From Bacillota bacterium (GTDB lineage: Bacteria; Bacillota; Sulfobacillia; Sulfobacillales; Sulfobacillaceae), in the NCBI GenBank assembly GCA_021841025.1, contig JAKBWA010000118.1:1-64000 (forward strand): a stretch of 64,000 nt of DNA, read 5' to 3'. The notes under the pieces were generated by a model. It made no database searches, was not told the DNA's origin, and saw only the letters and a list, made by a program, of their open reading frames with translations. Of this stretch, positions 52,536-62,391 are shown one piece after another. The position numbers and the translations under genes are program-made. How positions within the stretch are numbered: position 1 is the first letter of the stretch; every line of letters begins with the position of its first letter.

Positions 52536-54530
52536 ATGAAATGGACTGCAAAAATTTCAATTTTTGCTGGGACGGTTATGGCCGTTACTCTTGCTCAAAA
52601 CTCGTTAATCATCTCCCATTCTCAAAATACGCTACGCCATATTGTGGATATCAGACAGCGCAATCTGGTTTTCAGTAAAGCTTTGCATGACATGCAAACG
52701 GCATTTTATGGGTATGACGACCAAATGAATATGTTCGTGCTGATGGAAAAATCCGGAAACACAACTACTCTGGCTGCTCGCACATATAACCAGGCGATAG
52801 GATTTCAAAAAAAATTTTCTGCCGACCTCAAGAAGGCTGAAGCGGTCCGCGGTAACAATCCTAAGACAGCTTTATTGCTTAGCCGACTGAATCACGCCTT
52901 TAACAGCTACCAGGCCGACGCCAAAAGGGTAAAACAGGATATTGCCTCACATCACATTAATCAGGCGACGAAGCTTCAAAGTTCGGGGAATACCGCCGTG
53001 TCTGCTGAGATTATGACGACTTTGAGTCAGTTAATGGCAATCGGCAACGCCAACATGAATGATGCTTTGGCGGGTGTGAGTCAAAATCAACAATCCACGG
53101 TCCTTTTGATGTGGATTGTTACCGGTGTGGAGTTGGTATTGCTGGCCCTTTTGGTTGTGGGGATGCAGTATTTGGCTATTCGTCCTTTGAAATCTTTGAG
53201 CAAGGTCGCCGAACATCTTGCCCAAGGCAATATTGAGGATGTTGTGGGCTATCACTCCACAGATGAGCTGGGCGATCTTGCGAATGCGTTTCGGAGTACG
53301 ATGAGTTATTTGTCTGAGTGGGGGCGTATCGCTGAATCCATTGGGGACGGGGACTTGACCGTTGTTTCCGAAACTAAAGGCCCTAAGGACAAGTTGGGCC
53401 ATGCCATCGTCACTATGCACAGGCGGTTGCGAGAAATTATTTCGGCTATGCAGGATATGGGACATTTGATTCATGAGCATGTAACGGAGCTCATCAGCCT
53501 AGCTTCACAAACCACTGACGCGAGCCATCAAATTTCGGAGGCGATAGCCGAGAGTGCCCAGGCCACAGGCGAATCATCACAGGGTTTGCAACAAATTGCG
53601 GCTTCGATGCAGCAACTGAAAGCGGCAGTGGAGCAAGTGGCAAGCGGGGCACTGTTGCAGGCAGATCAAGCCCAAGGCGGCGAGAAGGCCCTGGGCGAAA
53701 TGAAATCGGCGCGGTTAAGTGTCCAAGATACGGCTAAACGGATGGAACGACTGTCCTTGCAATCACGCCAAGCGGCCCAAGTAGGCCGTCAGCAAGTCGA
53801 AGAAACCTTATCGGCTATGACCCGAATTGCCGATGTTACACGCATAAGCGCTGAGTCCATCACGGAACTTGGAAAACATTCAGAGAGAATTGGAACCATT
53901 GTCGGTACCATTCAAGAAATTGCGGCCCAAACCAATCTCTTGGCTTTGAATGCTAACATTGAGGCAGCCCGCGCAGGAGAACACGGCCGTGGATTTGCTG
54001 TTGTCGCGGATGAGGTAAGAAAACTGGCCGAGCAGTCGGCTAGAGAAGCGAAAAATGTCAGGGAGCTTATTCGCACCATTCAAAGTACCGTCAACGACTC
54101 GGTGTCTTCTATGGAAATGGGCCAAAAGGAAGTGATAACTGGGCAGGCCTTGGGTGAACAAACTCGGAGTGCCCTAGAAGACATGGAACAATCCGTCACC
54201 CAGGTGGCCGGAGAAATCGGCCAACTGAGCCAGGCCATCGCGAGTTTAGATAGTCAGAGCCAAGGTGTGGACCAAGGGATTAGACAAATCTCCAAAATTG
54301 CTCAAGACAATTCGGCAGCGGCTCATCAAATGGCTGCCTCTTCCCGGGATGTTACCGACACCATAGAAGGACTGGCCGCGATATCAGAAGAAACGGCCGC
54401 ATCCACAGAAGAAGTGGCGACTACCAGTCAGCACGTGGCGGAATCAGTCGCAACCGTGGCCCAAAAGACCGAGGAACTGTCACAAGTGGCGTCCCGGCTC
54501 GATCAACTGGTATCGCAATATCGGTTGTAG
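52536..54530 (+). CDS. Methyl-accepting chemotaxis protein
   Basis: 664 residues. Membrane helix 1 at about 8-28, an extracellular four-helix-bundle-type sensor to about 187, membrane helix 2 at about 188-213, a HAMP domain, and a long cytoplasmic signalling coil. The hairpin tip [20 protein letters not shown] (near 459-478) is nearly invariant in MCPs. Ligand unknown. First gene of the chemotaxis operon: the CheW gene follows after 15 bases. AAAGGA lies 11 bases before the ATG. Confidence 0.93.
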   Translation: MKWTAKISIFAGTVMAVTLAQNSLIISHSQNTLRHIVDIRQRNLVFSKALHDMQTAFYGYDDQMNMFVLMEKSGNTTTLAARTYNQAIGFQKKFSADLKKAEAVRGNNPKTALLLSRLNHAFNSYQADAKRVKQDIASHHINQATKLQSSGNTAVSAEIMTTLSQLMAIGNANMNDALAGVSQNQQSTVLLMWIVTGVELVLLALLVVGMQYLAIRPLKSLSKVAEHLAQGNIEDVVGYHSTDELGDLANAFRSTMSYLSEWGRIAESIGDGDLTVVSETKGPKDKLGHAIVTMHRRLREIISAMQDMGHLIHEHVTELISLASQTTDASHQISEAIAESAQATGESSQGLQQIAASMQQLKAAVEQVASGALLQADQAQGGEKALGEMKSARLSVQDTAKRMERLSLQSRQAAQVGRQQVEETLSAMTRIADVTRISAESITELGKHSERIGTIVGTIQEIAAQTNLLALNANIEAARAGEHGRGFAVVADEVRKLAEQSAREAKNVRELIRTIQSTVNDSVSSMEMGQKEVITGQALGEQTRSALEDMEQSVTQVAGEIGQLSQAIASLDSQSQGVDQGIRQISKIAQDNSAAAHQMAASSRDVTDTIEGLAAISEETAASTEEVATTSQHVAESVATVAQKTEELSQVASRLDQLVSQYRL

Positions 54531-54545
54531 GAAGGAGGACAGGTG

Positions 54546-54983
54546 ATGCAGGTGCTAACCTTCACATTCCAACACTCGACCTTTGCTTTACCCATTGAGG
54601 CAGTTTCTGAAGTCATTCGCATACCGGAAGTGACTATTCTTCCAGGCGCACCCCCAGGATTGACGGGGCTAATAAATTTGCGGGGACGCATGATTCCTAT
54701 CGTGGATCCTAGATTTTATTTAGATTTTGACACCTCCCGGAATCTTGGACACGTGATAGTCGTGACGAAAGACGGCGAATTAATGGGCCTGGGGGTCGAA
54801 CAAGTGGAAGGGATTGTCGACATATCCGTGCACGAAGGGGTGCCGGATATGGTGGATGAAGAGTTGCAGCCTCTCATTTACGGCTATTTTCCGTCGCAGG
54901 GAGACTTTGTTTTTACTTGGCATACCTACGGCCCCTTTCTCTTATGGGATTTTATGAGCTCGGGCAAGGAGATGCAGTCATGA
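54546..54983 (+). CDS. cheW: Chemotaxis coupling protein CheW
   Basis: 145 residues, single CheW domain (PIEAVSEVIRIPEVTILPGAPPGLTGLINLRGRMIPIVD). It couples the MCP to CheA. AAGGAGG lies 6-7 bases before ATG 54546; GTG 54543 is too close. The stop overlaps the CheA start (ATGA). Confidence 0.92.
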   Translation: MQVLTFTFQHSTFALPIEAVSEVIRIPEVTILPGAPPGLTGLINLRGRMIPIVDPRFYLDFDTSRNLGHVIVVTKDGELMGLGVEQVEGIVDISVHEGVPDMVDEELQPLIYGYFPSQGDFVFTWHTYGPFLLWDFMSSGKEMQS

Positions 54984-57691
54984 CCTTTTATGAACTTTCC
55001 TGGGAGTCAGTCGAAGAACAAGAGCTTTTTGTGGCAGAACTGAGTGATTTGCTCGAGGTGCTGGAGGACATTTGGCTGTCGGAAGAGCCAGATGTGCAAG
55101 CGGCCTTTCGAGCCGCGCACACCATAAAAGGATCGGCGGCTATGGTGGGACTCGAAGATTGGTCATCAAAAGCTCACCGGCTTGAGGATCGTCTCGATCA
55201 GATCCGTCAGAATCCCGAGAGTCCTATCGAAGACAGTTTGCGTGAGGACGTCTTGGATTTTGTGGACTTCATTCGTCAACAACTCAGCCCTCCCCAAATC
55301 CCGGATAAAGGGTTATCCCAGAAGCACTGGCGTATTACTTTGGCAGCCGACTGCACCTTGAAGGGCGCGCGGGCATTTCAGATTCTTAAGACCATCGCCG
55401 ACCAAGCACAAATTATCACCTCTCAGCCATCATGGGAGAATAAAGATGAGATGGAACGGTTCGACGGCAATGCCATCGATGTGGTGTTTGAAGAGATGCC
55501 TCTTCAATCAATCGATTGGTCTCGCGTATTGCTGTCGATTCCGGAAGTTGAGCACTGTGAAGAGATCGCACAGGCCGAGGAAGAACCGAAAAATCCTGTA
55601 CCCGGTGTGAATGTCGCCAAAAGGCGAGAAGACATGATTCGCATTCATCCCCAGGTGTTGGAAGATCTGCTGGACGGATTAGGTGAATTATTGATGCGTC
55701 ACGCCGAGCTTTCACACCGCCTGACTGATCAGTCGCCTGCCGTCAAAGAAGCATTGGATGGCGTAAAACAGATTGCCATGAATTTACAGGATATGACCTT
55801 GCGAGCGCGCATGTTGCCATTGTCGACCCTCTTTCACCAATATCCCCGAGCCGTTCATGATATCGCTCAAAAATTATCCAAAGATATTACGCTTTCGGTG
55901 GAAGGAGGGGACACGCAGCTGGATCGTCTGGTTATGGATCGGTTGCATGAACCCTTGCTTCATCTCATACGCAATGCGGCCGATCACGGCATTGAAACGG
56001 CGTCAGAACGCCTTCGGAAAAAAAAGCCTGCCGCTGGCCATATTTTTCTGAAAGCGAGTTCCCGAAAGGGACGGGTTGAGATTGTGGTAGGCGACGACGG
56101 ACGTGGAATTGACTGGAATTCATTACGGAATAAGGCGGTAGCCGAAGAAGTTATGACAGCCGATCAAGCGCGGCATGCCTCGCCGGAGGCTTTGGCCTCT
56201 TTGCTCTTTCTTCCCGGTTTTTCGACTAAAGAGCAAGTGACGGATCTATCCGGAAGAGGTGTCGGACTCGATGTCGTTAAAGACACAGTCGATCAGCTGC
56301 ACGGAGACATTCGAGTGGAATCGGAAACGGGGCAGGGGAGCCGTTTTATCATGGAACTTCCTATGACTATGGCTATTTTGTCGGCGCTTTTAATTAGTGT
56401 GGGGCCTGTAGTATTAGGAATTCCGGTGTTGAATGTGGAACGGATTGAACCCTGGCAGGAACAGAACATCAAGCATACTCTAGGATCAGATATGATCGGT
56501 GACAACGGCCATCCTCGCAAGGTAATGATTTTGGGTGAACTGTTAAAAATCGGCCCTACCGATCCGCAGATGATTATCCGGGTTCAAGATGGATCCTTAA
56601 AGATGGCGTTGGTTGCGGATGCCGTACTGGGTCAGCAGGATGTTGTCATAAAACCGCTAGGCCGGGTAATGCCTCTCATGCCGTGGATGACGGGAGCGTG
56701 TTTGCTGGGAGACGGCCGGGTGGCCCTCATGGTCGATATCAAACGACTGGCTGAACGCCTAGGCCATAGTGACGGCACACAACTTCCGGAACCCACTGAG
56801 AGTGCAGAAAGTAACCAATCTGTCGCCACTTCGACCTGGCTGATATTTGGTGTGGGATCACAATTTTACGGAATTTCCGTCGAAAAAGTGCAAGAGGTGC
56901 TGGTGAGAAGTTCGGTCAACCGGATTGTAGGACAGCACGCCTTGATCGAGGGGGTAGCCATTATCCGCGAGGACTCTTATCCTGTTCTTTCAGGTCATAA
57001 GCTGCTGGATGCCAGTGATTCATCAGAAGGCGGCTATTTTATCGTGATTCACATGAGTCAGCACCTTTTTGTGTTGTCGGTTGATACCGTGAAAGAAATT
57101 GTTTCCGTACCCTGGCGACAGATTCAGCCGGTTCCTCATCAAGATGGAATGGAAGTGATTATGGGATTGGCCGAGGTCGAAGGCGCAGCTATTCAGTTGA
57201 TTGACCTCGATGCCGTGATTTCTGGGGTCTTGCCTTCTGAGTCCGGTGCTCCAGAAAAGAAAGACAAGCTGGAGTCTCTCGACGGCGTGCGGGTATTTTT
57301 GGCGGATGACTCCCGCCTTGCCCGGCAGAAACTGGTTTCTGCCCTAACCGCATCAGGGGCCGAGGTCAGTGCATTTGAAGAGGGGCAAGCTTTGATGGCC
57401 GGATTAACCCTAGGAGGTCATTTGCCGCATGTCATCGTCACCGATGTCGAAATGCCGAAAATGAATGGATATCAAGTGCTGGAAGAAGTGAAAGCCCAAT
57501 TGCCCCAGATCCCAGTCATCGTTCATACCTCACTAGACGGAAGATTGTCAAAAGAACACTGTCTAGAACTCGGAGCTGACTTTGTCCTCACCAAGTGGGA
57601 CGTCGGAGAACTGGTTCGGCGTGTGAGTCTGGCATCGCACCAAGGAGTAGACGACCAAGGAGGGAGAGGACATGCGCTTATTGCCGATTAA
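54980..57691 (+). CDS. cheA: Histidine kinase CheA with C-terminal CheW and receiver domains
   Basis: 903 residues, long for a CheA (usually 650-700). Hpt domain with phospho-acceptor His47 in AAHTIKGSAAM; dimerisation and ATPase domains with HLIRNAADHG, GDDGRGID and GRGVGLDVV; a first CheW-like regulatory domain; then a second CheW-like domain from about 605 (TWLIFGVGSQFYGISVEKV); then a full receiver domain from about 770 with Asp-Asp, phospho-acceptor Asp822 in VTDVEMP and the conserved Lys near 872. The last two domains together equal a CheV protein. AAGGAGA lies 8 bases before ATG 54980. Confidence 0.93.
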   Translation: MTFYELSWESVEEQELFVAELSDLLEVLEDIWLSEEPDVQAAFRAAHTIKGSAAMVGLEDWSSKAHRLEDRLDQIRQNPESPIEDSLREDVLDFVDFIRQQLSPPQIPDKGLSQKHWRITLAADCTLKGARAFQILKTIADQAQIITSQPSWENKDEMERFDGNAIDVVFEEMPLQSIDWSRVLLSIPEVEHCEEIAQAEEEPKNPVPGVNVAKRREDMIRIHPQVLEDLLDGLGELLMRHAELSHRLTDQSPAVKEALDGVKQIAMNLQDMTLRARMLPLSTLFHQYPRAVHDIAQKLSKDITLSVEGGDTQLDRLVMDRLHEPLLHLIRNAADHGIETASERLRKKKPAAGHIFLKASSRKGRVEIVVGDDGRGIDWNSLRNKAVAEEVMTADQARHASPEALASLLFLPGFSTKEQVTDLSGRGVGLDVVKDTVDQLHGDIRVESETGQGSRFIMELPMTMAILSALLISVGPVVLGIPVLNVERIEPWQEQNIKHTLGSDMIGDNGHPRKVMILGELLKIGPTDPQMIIRVQDGSLKMALVADAVLGQQDVVIKPLGRVMPLMPWMTGACLLGDGRVALMVDIKRLAERLGHSDGTQLPEPTESAESNQSVATSTWLIFGVGSQFYGISVEKVQEVLVRSSVNRIVGQHALIEGVAIIREDSYPVLSGHKLLDASDSSEGGYFIVIHMSQHLFVLSVDTVKEIVSVPWRQIQPVPHQDGMEVIMGLAEVEGAAIQLIDLDAVISGVLPSESGAPEKKDKLESLDGVRVFLADDSRLARQKLVSALTASGAEVSAFEEGQALMAGLTLGGHLPHVIVTDVEMPKMNGYQVLEEVKAQLPQIPVIVHTSLDGRLSKEHCLELGADFVLTKWDVGELVRRVSLASHQGVDDQGGRGHALIAD

Positions 57692-58685
57692 CCAGTTGCA
57701 GCCAGGAGACATTACTGCGGATACATTACGCAGCACCGATGGAAGAATTTTATTGCGCGAAGGAGTCACATTAACACAATCAATGATCGAAACTCTTTCT
57801 CGCTGGGGTATTCCGGCATTGCCGGTTGAGTGGCCGGGATTTAAAGATATTGATACGGCGGCGGCCTTGCCTCAAACAATCATTGATGAAATGACCCACT
57901 GGGCCGGTACCAGCGGAGAACTCAATTGGGATGTGATTGGACAAGCTCAGCGAATCGTCCGCAAGATGTGGGATCAAGTCTTAGATCGGCATCGCCAGGC
58001 TTTTGAATTAATCGGAGTCTACCAAGTGGGAACTCCTTTCTGGACATTTTATGTCAATTTGGTGGCACTGGTTTTGCGGCTGGGTTATGAACTGGCTCCG
58101 GAATGGGCACAGTCGTATGCCCTTGCTGCGACGCTGATGGGATTTTATCACGCCCGAATGACATTGACGGAAGTGGTGGAACCCCACCCCAATCACGCTC
58201 AGCCACTGGTGGATCAACTGAGACAGTTCCAAATACCGGCTCCTTGCATCACCAGTTTATTACAGCACCATGCCCGCTATGACGGCAGTGGGGTACCTGC
58301 CTTAAAAGGAGGAGAAATTTACCGAGGAGCCATGATTTTGGGTTTAGCCGAGGAGTTTTTGATCTGGGTGTTTCGCACCGATGGCCAATCTTTGCCCGCT
58401 CATGAGGCGTTGGAATGGATCATTGGGGGGGCTGGTATGGATTTCTCCCTGGAAGCTGTCAAGAAACTGCAAAGAATTGTGGCGCCCTATGCCACGGGAC
58501 AAGTGGTCATCGTGGACAACCATGATGTGGCCGTCGTCCGAAACGTGCCTTGGGACTGGCCTGCCAGACCTACGATCGGCTTATTGAGCGGCAGTGAAAA
58601 AGGAACCATTGTTGATCTTAGAGAGGCCAATCAGCAAAACCGCGTCATCACGGATATTTACCGTGAACGACTGTGGCCCGCGTAA
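57672..58685 (+). CDS. Degenerate HD-GYP domain protein
   Basis: 337 residues. N-terminal LQPGDITADTLRSTDGRILLREGV is the usual lead-in of Gram-positive HD-GYP proteins. The GYP part is recognisable at 199-209 as HHARYDGSGVP, with Tyr replaced by Val, and is followed by LKGGEI as in active enzymes. The HD part should read HDIGK; the aligned region near 152-162 is LAATLMGFYHA, with no HD. Loss of these metal ligands argues against c-di-GMP hydrolysis; it may only bind the nucleotide or a partner. Overlaps cheA by 20 bases, with GGAGGGAG before the ATG. Confidence 0.75.
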   Translation: MRLLPINQLQPGDITADTLRSTDGRILLREGVTLTQSMIETLSRWGIPALPVEWPGFKDIDTAAALPQTIIDEMTHWAGTSGELNWDVIGQAQRIVRKMWDQVLDRHRQAFELIGVYQVGTPFWTFYVNLVALVLRLGYELAPEWAQSYALAATLMGFYHARMTLTEVVEPHPNHAQPLVDQLRQFQIPAPCITSLLQHHARYDGSGVPALKGGEIYRGAMILGLAEEFLIWVFRTDGQSLPAHEALEWIIGGAGMDFSLEAVKKLQRIVAPYATGQVVIVDNHDVAVVRNVPWDWPARPTIGLLSGSEKGTIVDLREANQQNRVITDIYRERLWPA

Positions 58686-58716
58686 GAGGCCCAGTCAAAA
58701 ATGGGGGAGGAAGCTT

Positions 58717-59301
58717 ATGTCTCAAGTGGACGAAGTGCTGACGATTTGGGGAAAAATTTGTGGTCCCGGTCTTGATGAAGCTGGCCGTGCTTTAAGCCAG
58801 ATGACTGGCTTGGAATTTACGATGGAAGACAGAGCGGTGAACGAGGAAAATTGGGGGGATGTACTGGAGCGATTCAATTCCCGGGATGAACCTGAATACT
58901 GTTTGGTGCATTTGGGCGCCAGGGGATTGGTCACGGCGCAGATCATGTTGATTTTTTCTCCCGACCATTGTCGCCGCCTCATTTCGACGATGATGGGAGA
59001 AGAGGTGGAACTGCCATTGGATGACGTCGGTTTATCCGCTTTAGCCGAAATTGGCAATGTCGTGGGCACAGCATTTTTGAATGTATTTGCCAATTTGTTC
59101 CGCACCACTTTCGAGCCAACCATTCCGCACGTCTTGCATGGTCGGGGCAGACAGGTGTTTCCGGAGTTTGCGTGCACGAGACGCGTACTGGTCACGGAGG
59201 CCATATTTCGCGTCACGGGACAGGCCCTGACGGGAGAAATTCTGATTGTCCCCACGAGGACTGATCAAGATGCAGAACACAAGGGGGGATCAGCGCAATG
59301 A
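58717..59301 (+). CDS. cheC: CheC-type CheY-P phosphatase
   Basis: 194 residues. The phosphatase motif S-x-x-x-E-x-x-N is present once, in LSALAEIGNVVGTAFLNVFANL; the first copy in the N-terminal half (LTIWGKICGPGLDEAGRALS) lacks the Glu and Asn. CheC removes phosphate from CheY and often pairs with CheD, which is not in this window. ATG 58717 has GGGGGAGG 6 bases upstream. Stop overlaps cheY by 4 bases. Confidence 0.88.
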   Translation: MSQVDEVLTIWGKICGPGLDEAGRALSQMTGLEFTMEDRAVNEENWGDVLERFNSRDEPEYCLVHLGARGLVTAQIMLIFSPDHCRRLISTMMGEEVELPLDDVGLSALAEIGNVVGTAFLNVFANLFRTTFEPTIPHVLHGRGRQVFPEFACTRRVLVTEAIFRVTGQALTGEILIVPTRTDQDAEHKGGSAQ

Positions 59302-59651
59302 AGATACTGATTGTCGATGACGCGGCTTTTATGCGGCTGAGGTTAAAGAAACTCTTGACACAAGAAGGCTATGAGGTAGAAGAAGCCGGCAATGGCCAGG
59401 AAGCGGTGGACAAGTATCAGACTCTTCACCCCGACTGCGTCTTAATGGACATAACCATGCCGGAAATGAGCGGTATTGAGGCCTTAAAGGCTATTAAGGC
59501 CCATGATTCCGAAGCCAAGGTGATCATGGTTTCGGCATTGGGGCAGCAAGCTATGGTCATCCAGGCTATTGAGCAAGGTGCCAGGGATTTTATTGTCAAA
59601 CCCTATGAGCCTACTCGCGTCCTGACGTCGTTAAGCAAAGTTCTTTCATGA
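59298..59651 (+). CDS. cheY: Response regulator CheY
   Basis: 117 residues, stand-alone receiver. Asp7-Asp8, phospho-acceptor Asp51 (LMDITMP), Ser in MVSALG and Lys in VKPYE are all in place. It carries the signal from CheA to the motor or other target. Starts inside the cheC stop. Confidence 0.93.
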   Translation: MKILIVDDAAFMRLRLKKLLTQEGYEVEEAGNGQEAVDKYQTLHPDCVLMDITMPEMSGIEALKAIKAHDSEAKVIMVSALGQQAMVIQAIEQGARDFIVKPYEPTRVLTSLSKVLS

Positions 59652-59693
59652 GTGGCGAAAGGATTTTACGCATACAAAGGAGCCTCGCGCCTT

Positions 59694-60713
59694 ATGCCGA
59701 CGGTAATGATCGTTGATGATTCAGCTTACGTGCGTTTTGTGCTGAAAGACCGGTTTAAAAGGCGGGGATGGGAAGCCGTAGGCGTCTCCAGCGGCGAGGA
59801 GGCGGTCCGGCAATGCTCTCTTTTGCACCCCGATCTGGTTACCATGGATGTGCTGATGCCCAATATGGATGGTATTCAAACCCTCAAGGCTATCCGTTCT
59901 TGGTGGGATGGGCCCATTATTATGGTGTCTCAGGCGACGCAAGGGGGACAGGATATGACCTGGCGCGCCTTGGAAGCGGGAGCGTCAGATTTTGTCGGCA
60001 AACCGTCTCCGCAAGAACCCCTGGATCAGGTTATCGCGCAGATTATTGAAAAATATGAGGTATTGCACCGGCCATTTTCCGGGAAACCGATGCTGACGGC
60101 GCATCCGAAGAGGTCTTCTTCTGCGGCCAGCGCAAGAGTCGTGGTCATTGGGGCGTCCACCGGCGGGCCTAAGGCGGTAGGCCAGGTGTTGAGACAGCTT
60201 AAGGCCCCATGGGCCGCCCCCGTCGTGATAGTCCAGCACATGCCCCCCAATTTTACGGCGTCTTTGGCTCAGCGGCTCTCTCAAATCATTGGTATGCCGG
60301 TTAGAGAATCCCCTTTGACTCCTGAGATTTGGACTTGGGATCCGGGACAAATTATCCTGGCTCGAGGCGGCTATCACCTTCGGATGAATGAAAATGGACT
60401 GTGGAGCGAACCCGGGGCAAGAGTCCATGGTGTAATTCCCGCAATCGATCCGGCAGCTTTAGATGGAGTGAGGATATTTGGACATGAAATGTGCTTGGCG
60501 ATTTTAACTGGGATGGGCGAAGATGGGGCCGAGGCGGCCTATCAATGTCATCAGGCGGGGGGGCAGGTTATTGTTCAGGATCCCACAACAGCCGTGGTAT
60601 GGGGCATGCCCCAATCCGTGTTAAACAAGAAAGCCGCCGACCTTGTGGGAAACTTGGATGAAATCGGCGCTTGGATTAATGAGGTGATTCACTATGGCAA
60701 GCCGCTTTCCTGA
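59694..60713 (+). CDS. cheB: Chemotaxis methylesterase CheB
   Basis: 339 residues. Receiver domain with Asp8-Asp9 and phospho-acceptor Asp52 (MDVLMP), a linker, then the methylesterase domain with the catalytic Ser in IGASTGGPKA, His in VQHMPP and Asp in LTGMGEDGA. Demethylates MCP glutamates. ATG 59694 is chosen: AAAGGAG lies 11 bases upstream and the receiver strand starts right after. Overlaps cheR by 20 bases. Confidence 0.93.
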   Translation: MPTVMIVDDSAYVRFVLKDRFKRRGWEAVGVSSGEEAVRQCSLLHPDLVTMDVLMPNMDGIQTLKAIRSWWDGPIIMVSQATQGGQDMTWRALEAGASDFVGKPSPQEPLDQVIAQIIEKYEVLHRPFSGKPMLTAHPKRSSSAASARVVVIGASTGGPKAVGQVLRQLKAPWAAPVVIVQHMPPNFTASLAQRLSQIIGMPVRESPLTPEIWTWDPGQIILARGGYHLRMNENGLWSEPGARVHGVIPAIDPAALDGVRIFGHEMCLAILTGMGEDGAEAAYQCHQAGGQVIVQDPTTAVVWGMPQSVLNKKAADLVGNLDEIGAWINEVIHYGKPLS

Positions 60714-61470
60714 TATCGAGTGGCATGCTTTGGTTAGCTACTTGAACCGCGAAGGATTTTTGTCCCTGCAATATTACCGGCGCGATCAAGTGGAAAGAAG
60801 ACTTTGGGGTTTTTTACTGAGGGAAGATATCACTTTGCCTGATCTCATGAACGGGTTGCACGAGGATTCGGGTCTGGCATCGCGTTTAAAAAATTTCCTG
60901 ACGGTTCACGTTACAGAATTTTTCCGCGATCCCTCCTATTGGCAACGACTGGCCGAGAGGTTGCATGACAGCGGCGTAGATGGCGGCAAGGCTTGGTCGG
61001 CAGGGTGTTCCTGGGGGGCAGAACCGGTGTCTTTCTGGCTGATGGAACGCTTGCATGGCCATTTTTGGGATATTTGGGCCACGGATACGGATGCCGTCAC
61101 GCTTCAGCAAGCTAAACTTTTACGCTACCCTAAAGACACCTTCATTCCGCTTTTGGACCAATACCGGAGCCTGTGGCAATGGGAAGAAGATGGCAACTGG
61201 TCAATATTGCGGCCTTGTCACGAGAGCATTCATTGGGAGAAGCATGATTTGCTTGCGGATAAAAGTCCCGTAGCGACTTTTGACGTGGTGATGAGCCGCT
61301 ATGTCCTGATCTATTTTTCTCATGAAGCCAGGAACCGGGTCTTGGAAAATCTGGTGAATGCGATCAAAATTGGGGGATTCTTATTTGTTGGAGCGACCGA
61401 GACTTTGCTTGATGCGCAGCAATTCGGTCTTAAAGCCGTTGCTCCAGCACTTTTTCAGCGCTTAGCATAA
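60694..61470 (+). CDS. cheR: Chemotaxis methyltransferase CheR
   Basis: 258 residues. N-terminal CheR all-helical domain with FLTVHVTEFFRDPSYWQRL, then the SAM fold with SAGCSWGAEPVSFWL, which is usually GCSxGEEPYSLA; the Trp and Ala changes are unusual. The C-terminal VMSRYVLIYFSHEARNRVL and GGFLFVGATETL are normal. It methylates MCP glutamates. It is the last gene of the chemotaxis operon. Confidence 0.9.
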   Translation: MASRFPDIEWHALVSYLNREGFLSLQYYRRDQVERRLWGFLLREDITLPDLMNGLHEDSGLASRLKNFLTVHVTEFFRDPSYWQRLAERLHDSGVDGGKAWSAGCSWGAEPVSFWLMERLHGHFWDIWATDTDAVTLQQAKLLRYPKDTFIPLLDQYRSLWQWEEDGNWSILRPCHESIHWEKHDLLADKSPVATFDVVMSRYVLIYFSHEARNRVLENLVNAIKIGGFLFVGATETLLDAQQFGLKAVAPALFQRLA

Positions 61471-61826
61471 TGATTAAGAAGAAATTGTATGAGCCAAAAT
61501 GTGTTAGTGAAATCCCTGGATATCCAGGATTTCCAAAATTCCCGGCACTTCCTCATGTGTGCTGGGATAATTTTTCTGCTTTTGAATTTTCTATCTCGAG
61601 GTTTACAATATCATTGATATCACTGAACATTATTGATTGGGATAACAGGTAAACGATACACCAGTTCAATGTCGTGCCATAATAGCACTATTAGTAAAGT
61701 GAGATATAGGCTTCGTCTTGCCAGTTGGATGGTTTGGGAGTCTCGCATTAGTGCTGCGTTTGGAGAAACAAAGAATATGCTCCGTGACTATGATTACTAT
61801 TCCCAAGGAAGGGTGGAGATAAGAGG
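61471..61826. other. Intergenic region after the chemotaxis operon
   Basis: A perfect 14-bp palindrome CCTGGATATCCAGG lies at 61515-61528. AT-rich otherwise; the short frames here have no ribosome binding sites and are not called. No clear terminator. Confidence 0.35.
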
Positions 61827-62297
61827 ATGAGCATTGCCGGGTATTGGGGCCTAGTAAATGAAGTGTTAATGATTTCGAGTGCCGTGGTGGTGGCTTTTGG
61901 ATGGTATTTTATACGGCACAAGCGTATTGATATCCACCGTAAGTTTATGTTGACAGGGGTTTTGCTGGGAGCGTCATTTTTTGTCAGTTATCTTTTAGCA
62001 ACCGTAGTCATTGGGGATACGTATTTCGGAGGGCCGAACAAATTTAAGGCGCCTTACCAAGTCTTTTTGCAGATCCATGTGCTTTTGGCCACGGCCGCTG
62101 CGATTATGGGCGTTATTACCCTGCGCCGGGCTTTAAAGGGGCGATTTAACCAGCACAAGAAAATTGCTCCCTGGACCGCAACTTTTTGGTTCATTGCCAC
62201 CGCGACAGGACTGGGAGTCTTTTTGTTGTTATTTGTGATTTTTCCCCCGGGTCCCAGCACTTCGAGTTTGATACAAATTCTCACAGGAACGCATTAA
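61827..62297 (+). CDS. DUF420 family membrane protein
   Basis: 156 residues, four membrane helices. The DUF420 pattern includes RIDIHRKFMLTG after helix 1 and IHVLLATAAAIMG in a later helix, with conserved His residues. The family (YozB/CtaM) is linked to haem-copper oxidase assembly in some Firmicutes. GGAGATAAGAGG precedes the ATG. No oxidase genes are next to it. Confidence 0.82.
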   Translation: MSIAGYWGLVNEVLMISSAVVVAFGWYFIRHKRIDIHRKFMLTGVLLGASFFVSYLLATVVIGDTYFGGPNKFKAPYQVFLQIHVLLATAAAIMGVITLRRALKGRFNQHKKIAPWTATFWFIATATGLGVFLLLFVIFPPGPSTSSLIQILTGTH

Positions 62298-62391
62298 AGG
62301 GCCTCTCGGATAAATTAACCCGTTTCATCTTTAATGATGCGGTGCAGAGGCAGTCTACCATTGTCACATCTTTGAACGAGGAGAGGATGCA

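Noticed and set aside
61470-61830. Two short plus-strand frames between cheR and the DUF420 gene
   Set aside because: No ribosome binding sites, low complexity and no domain pattern.
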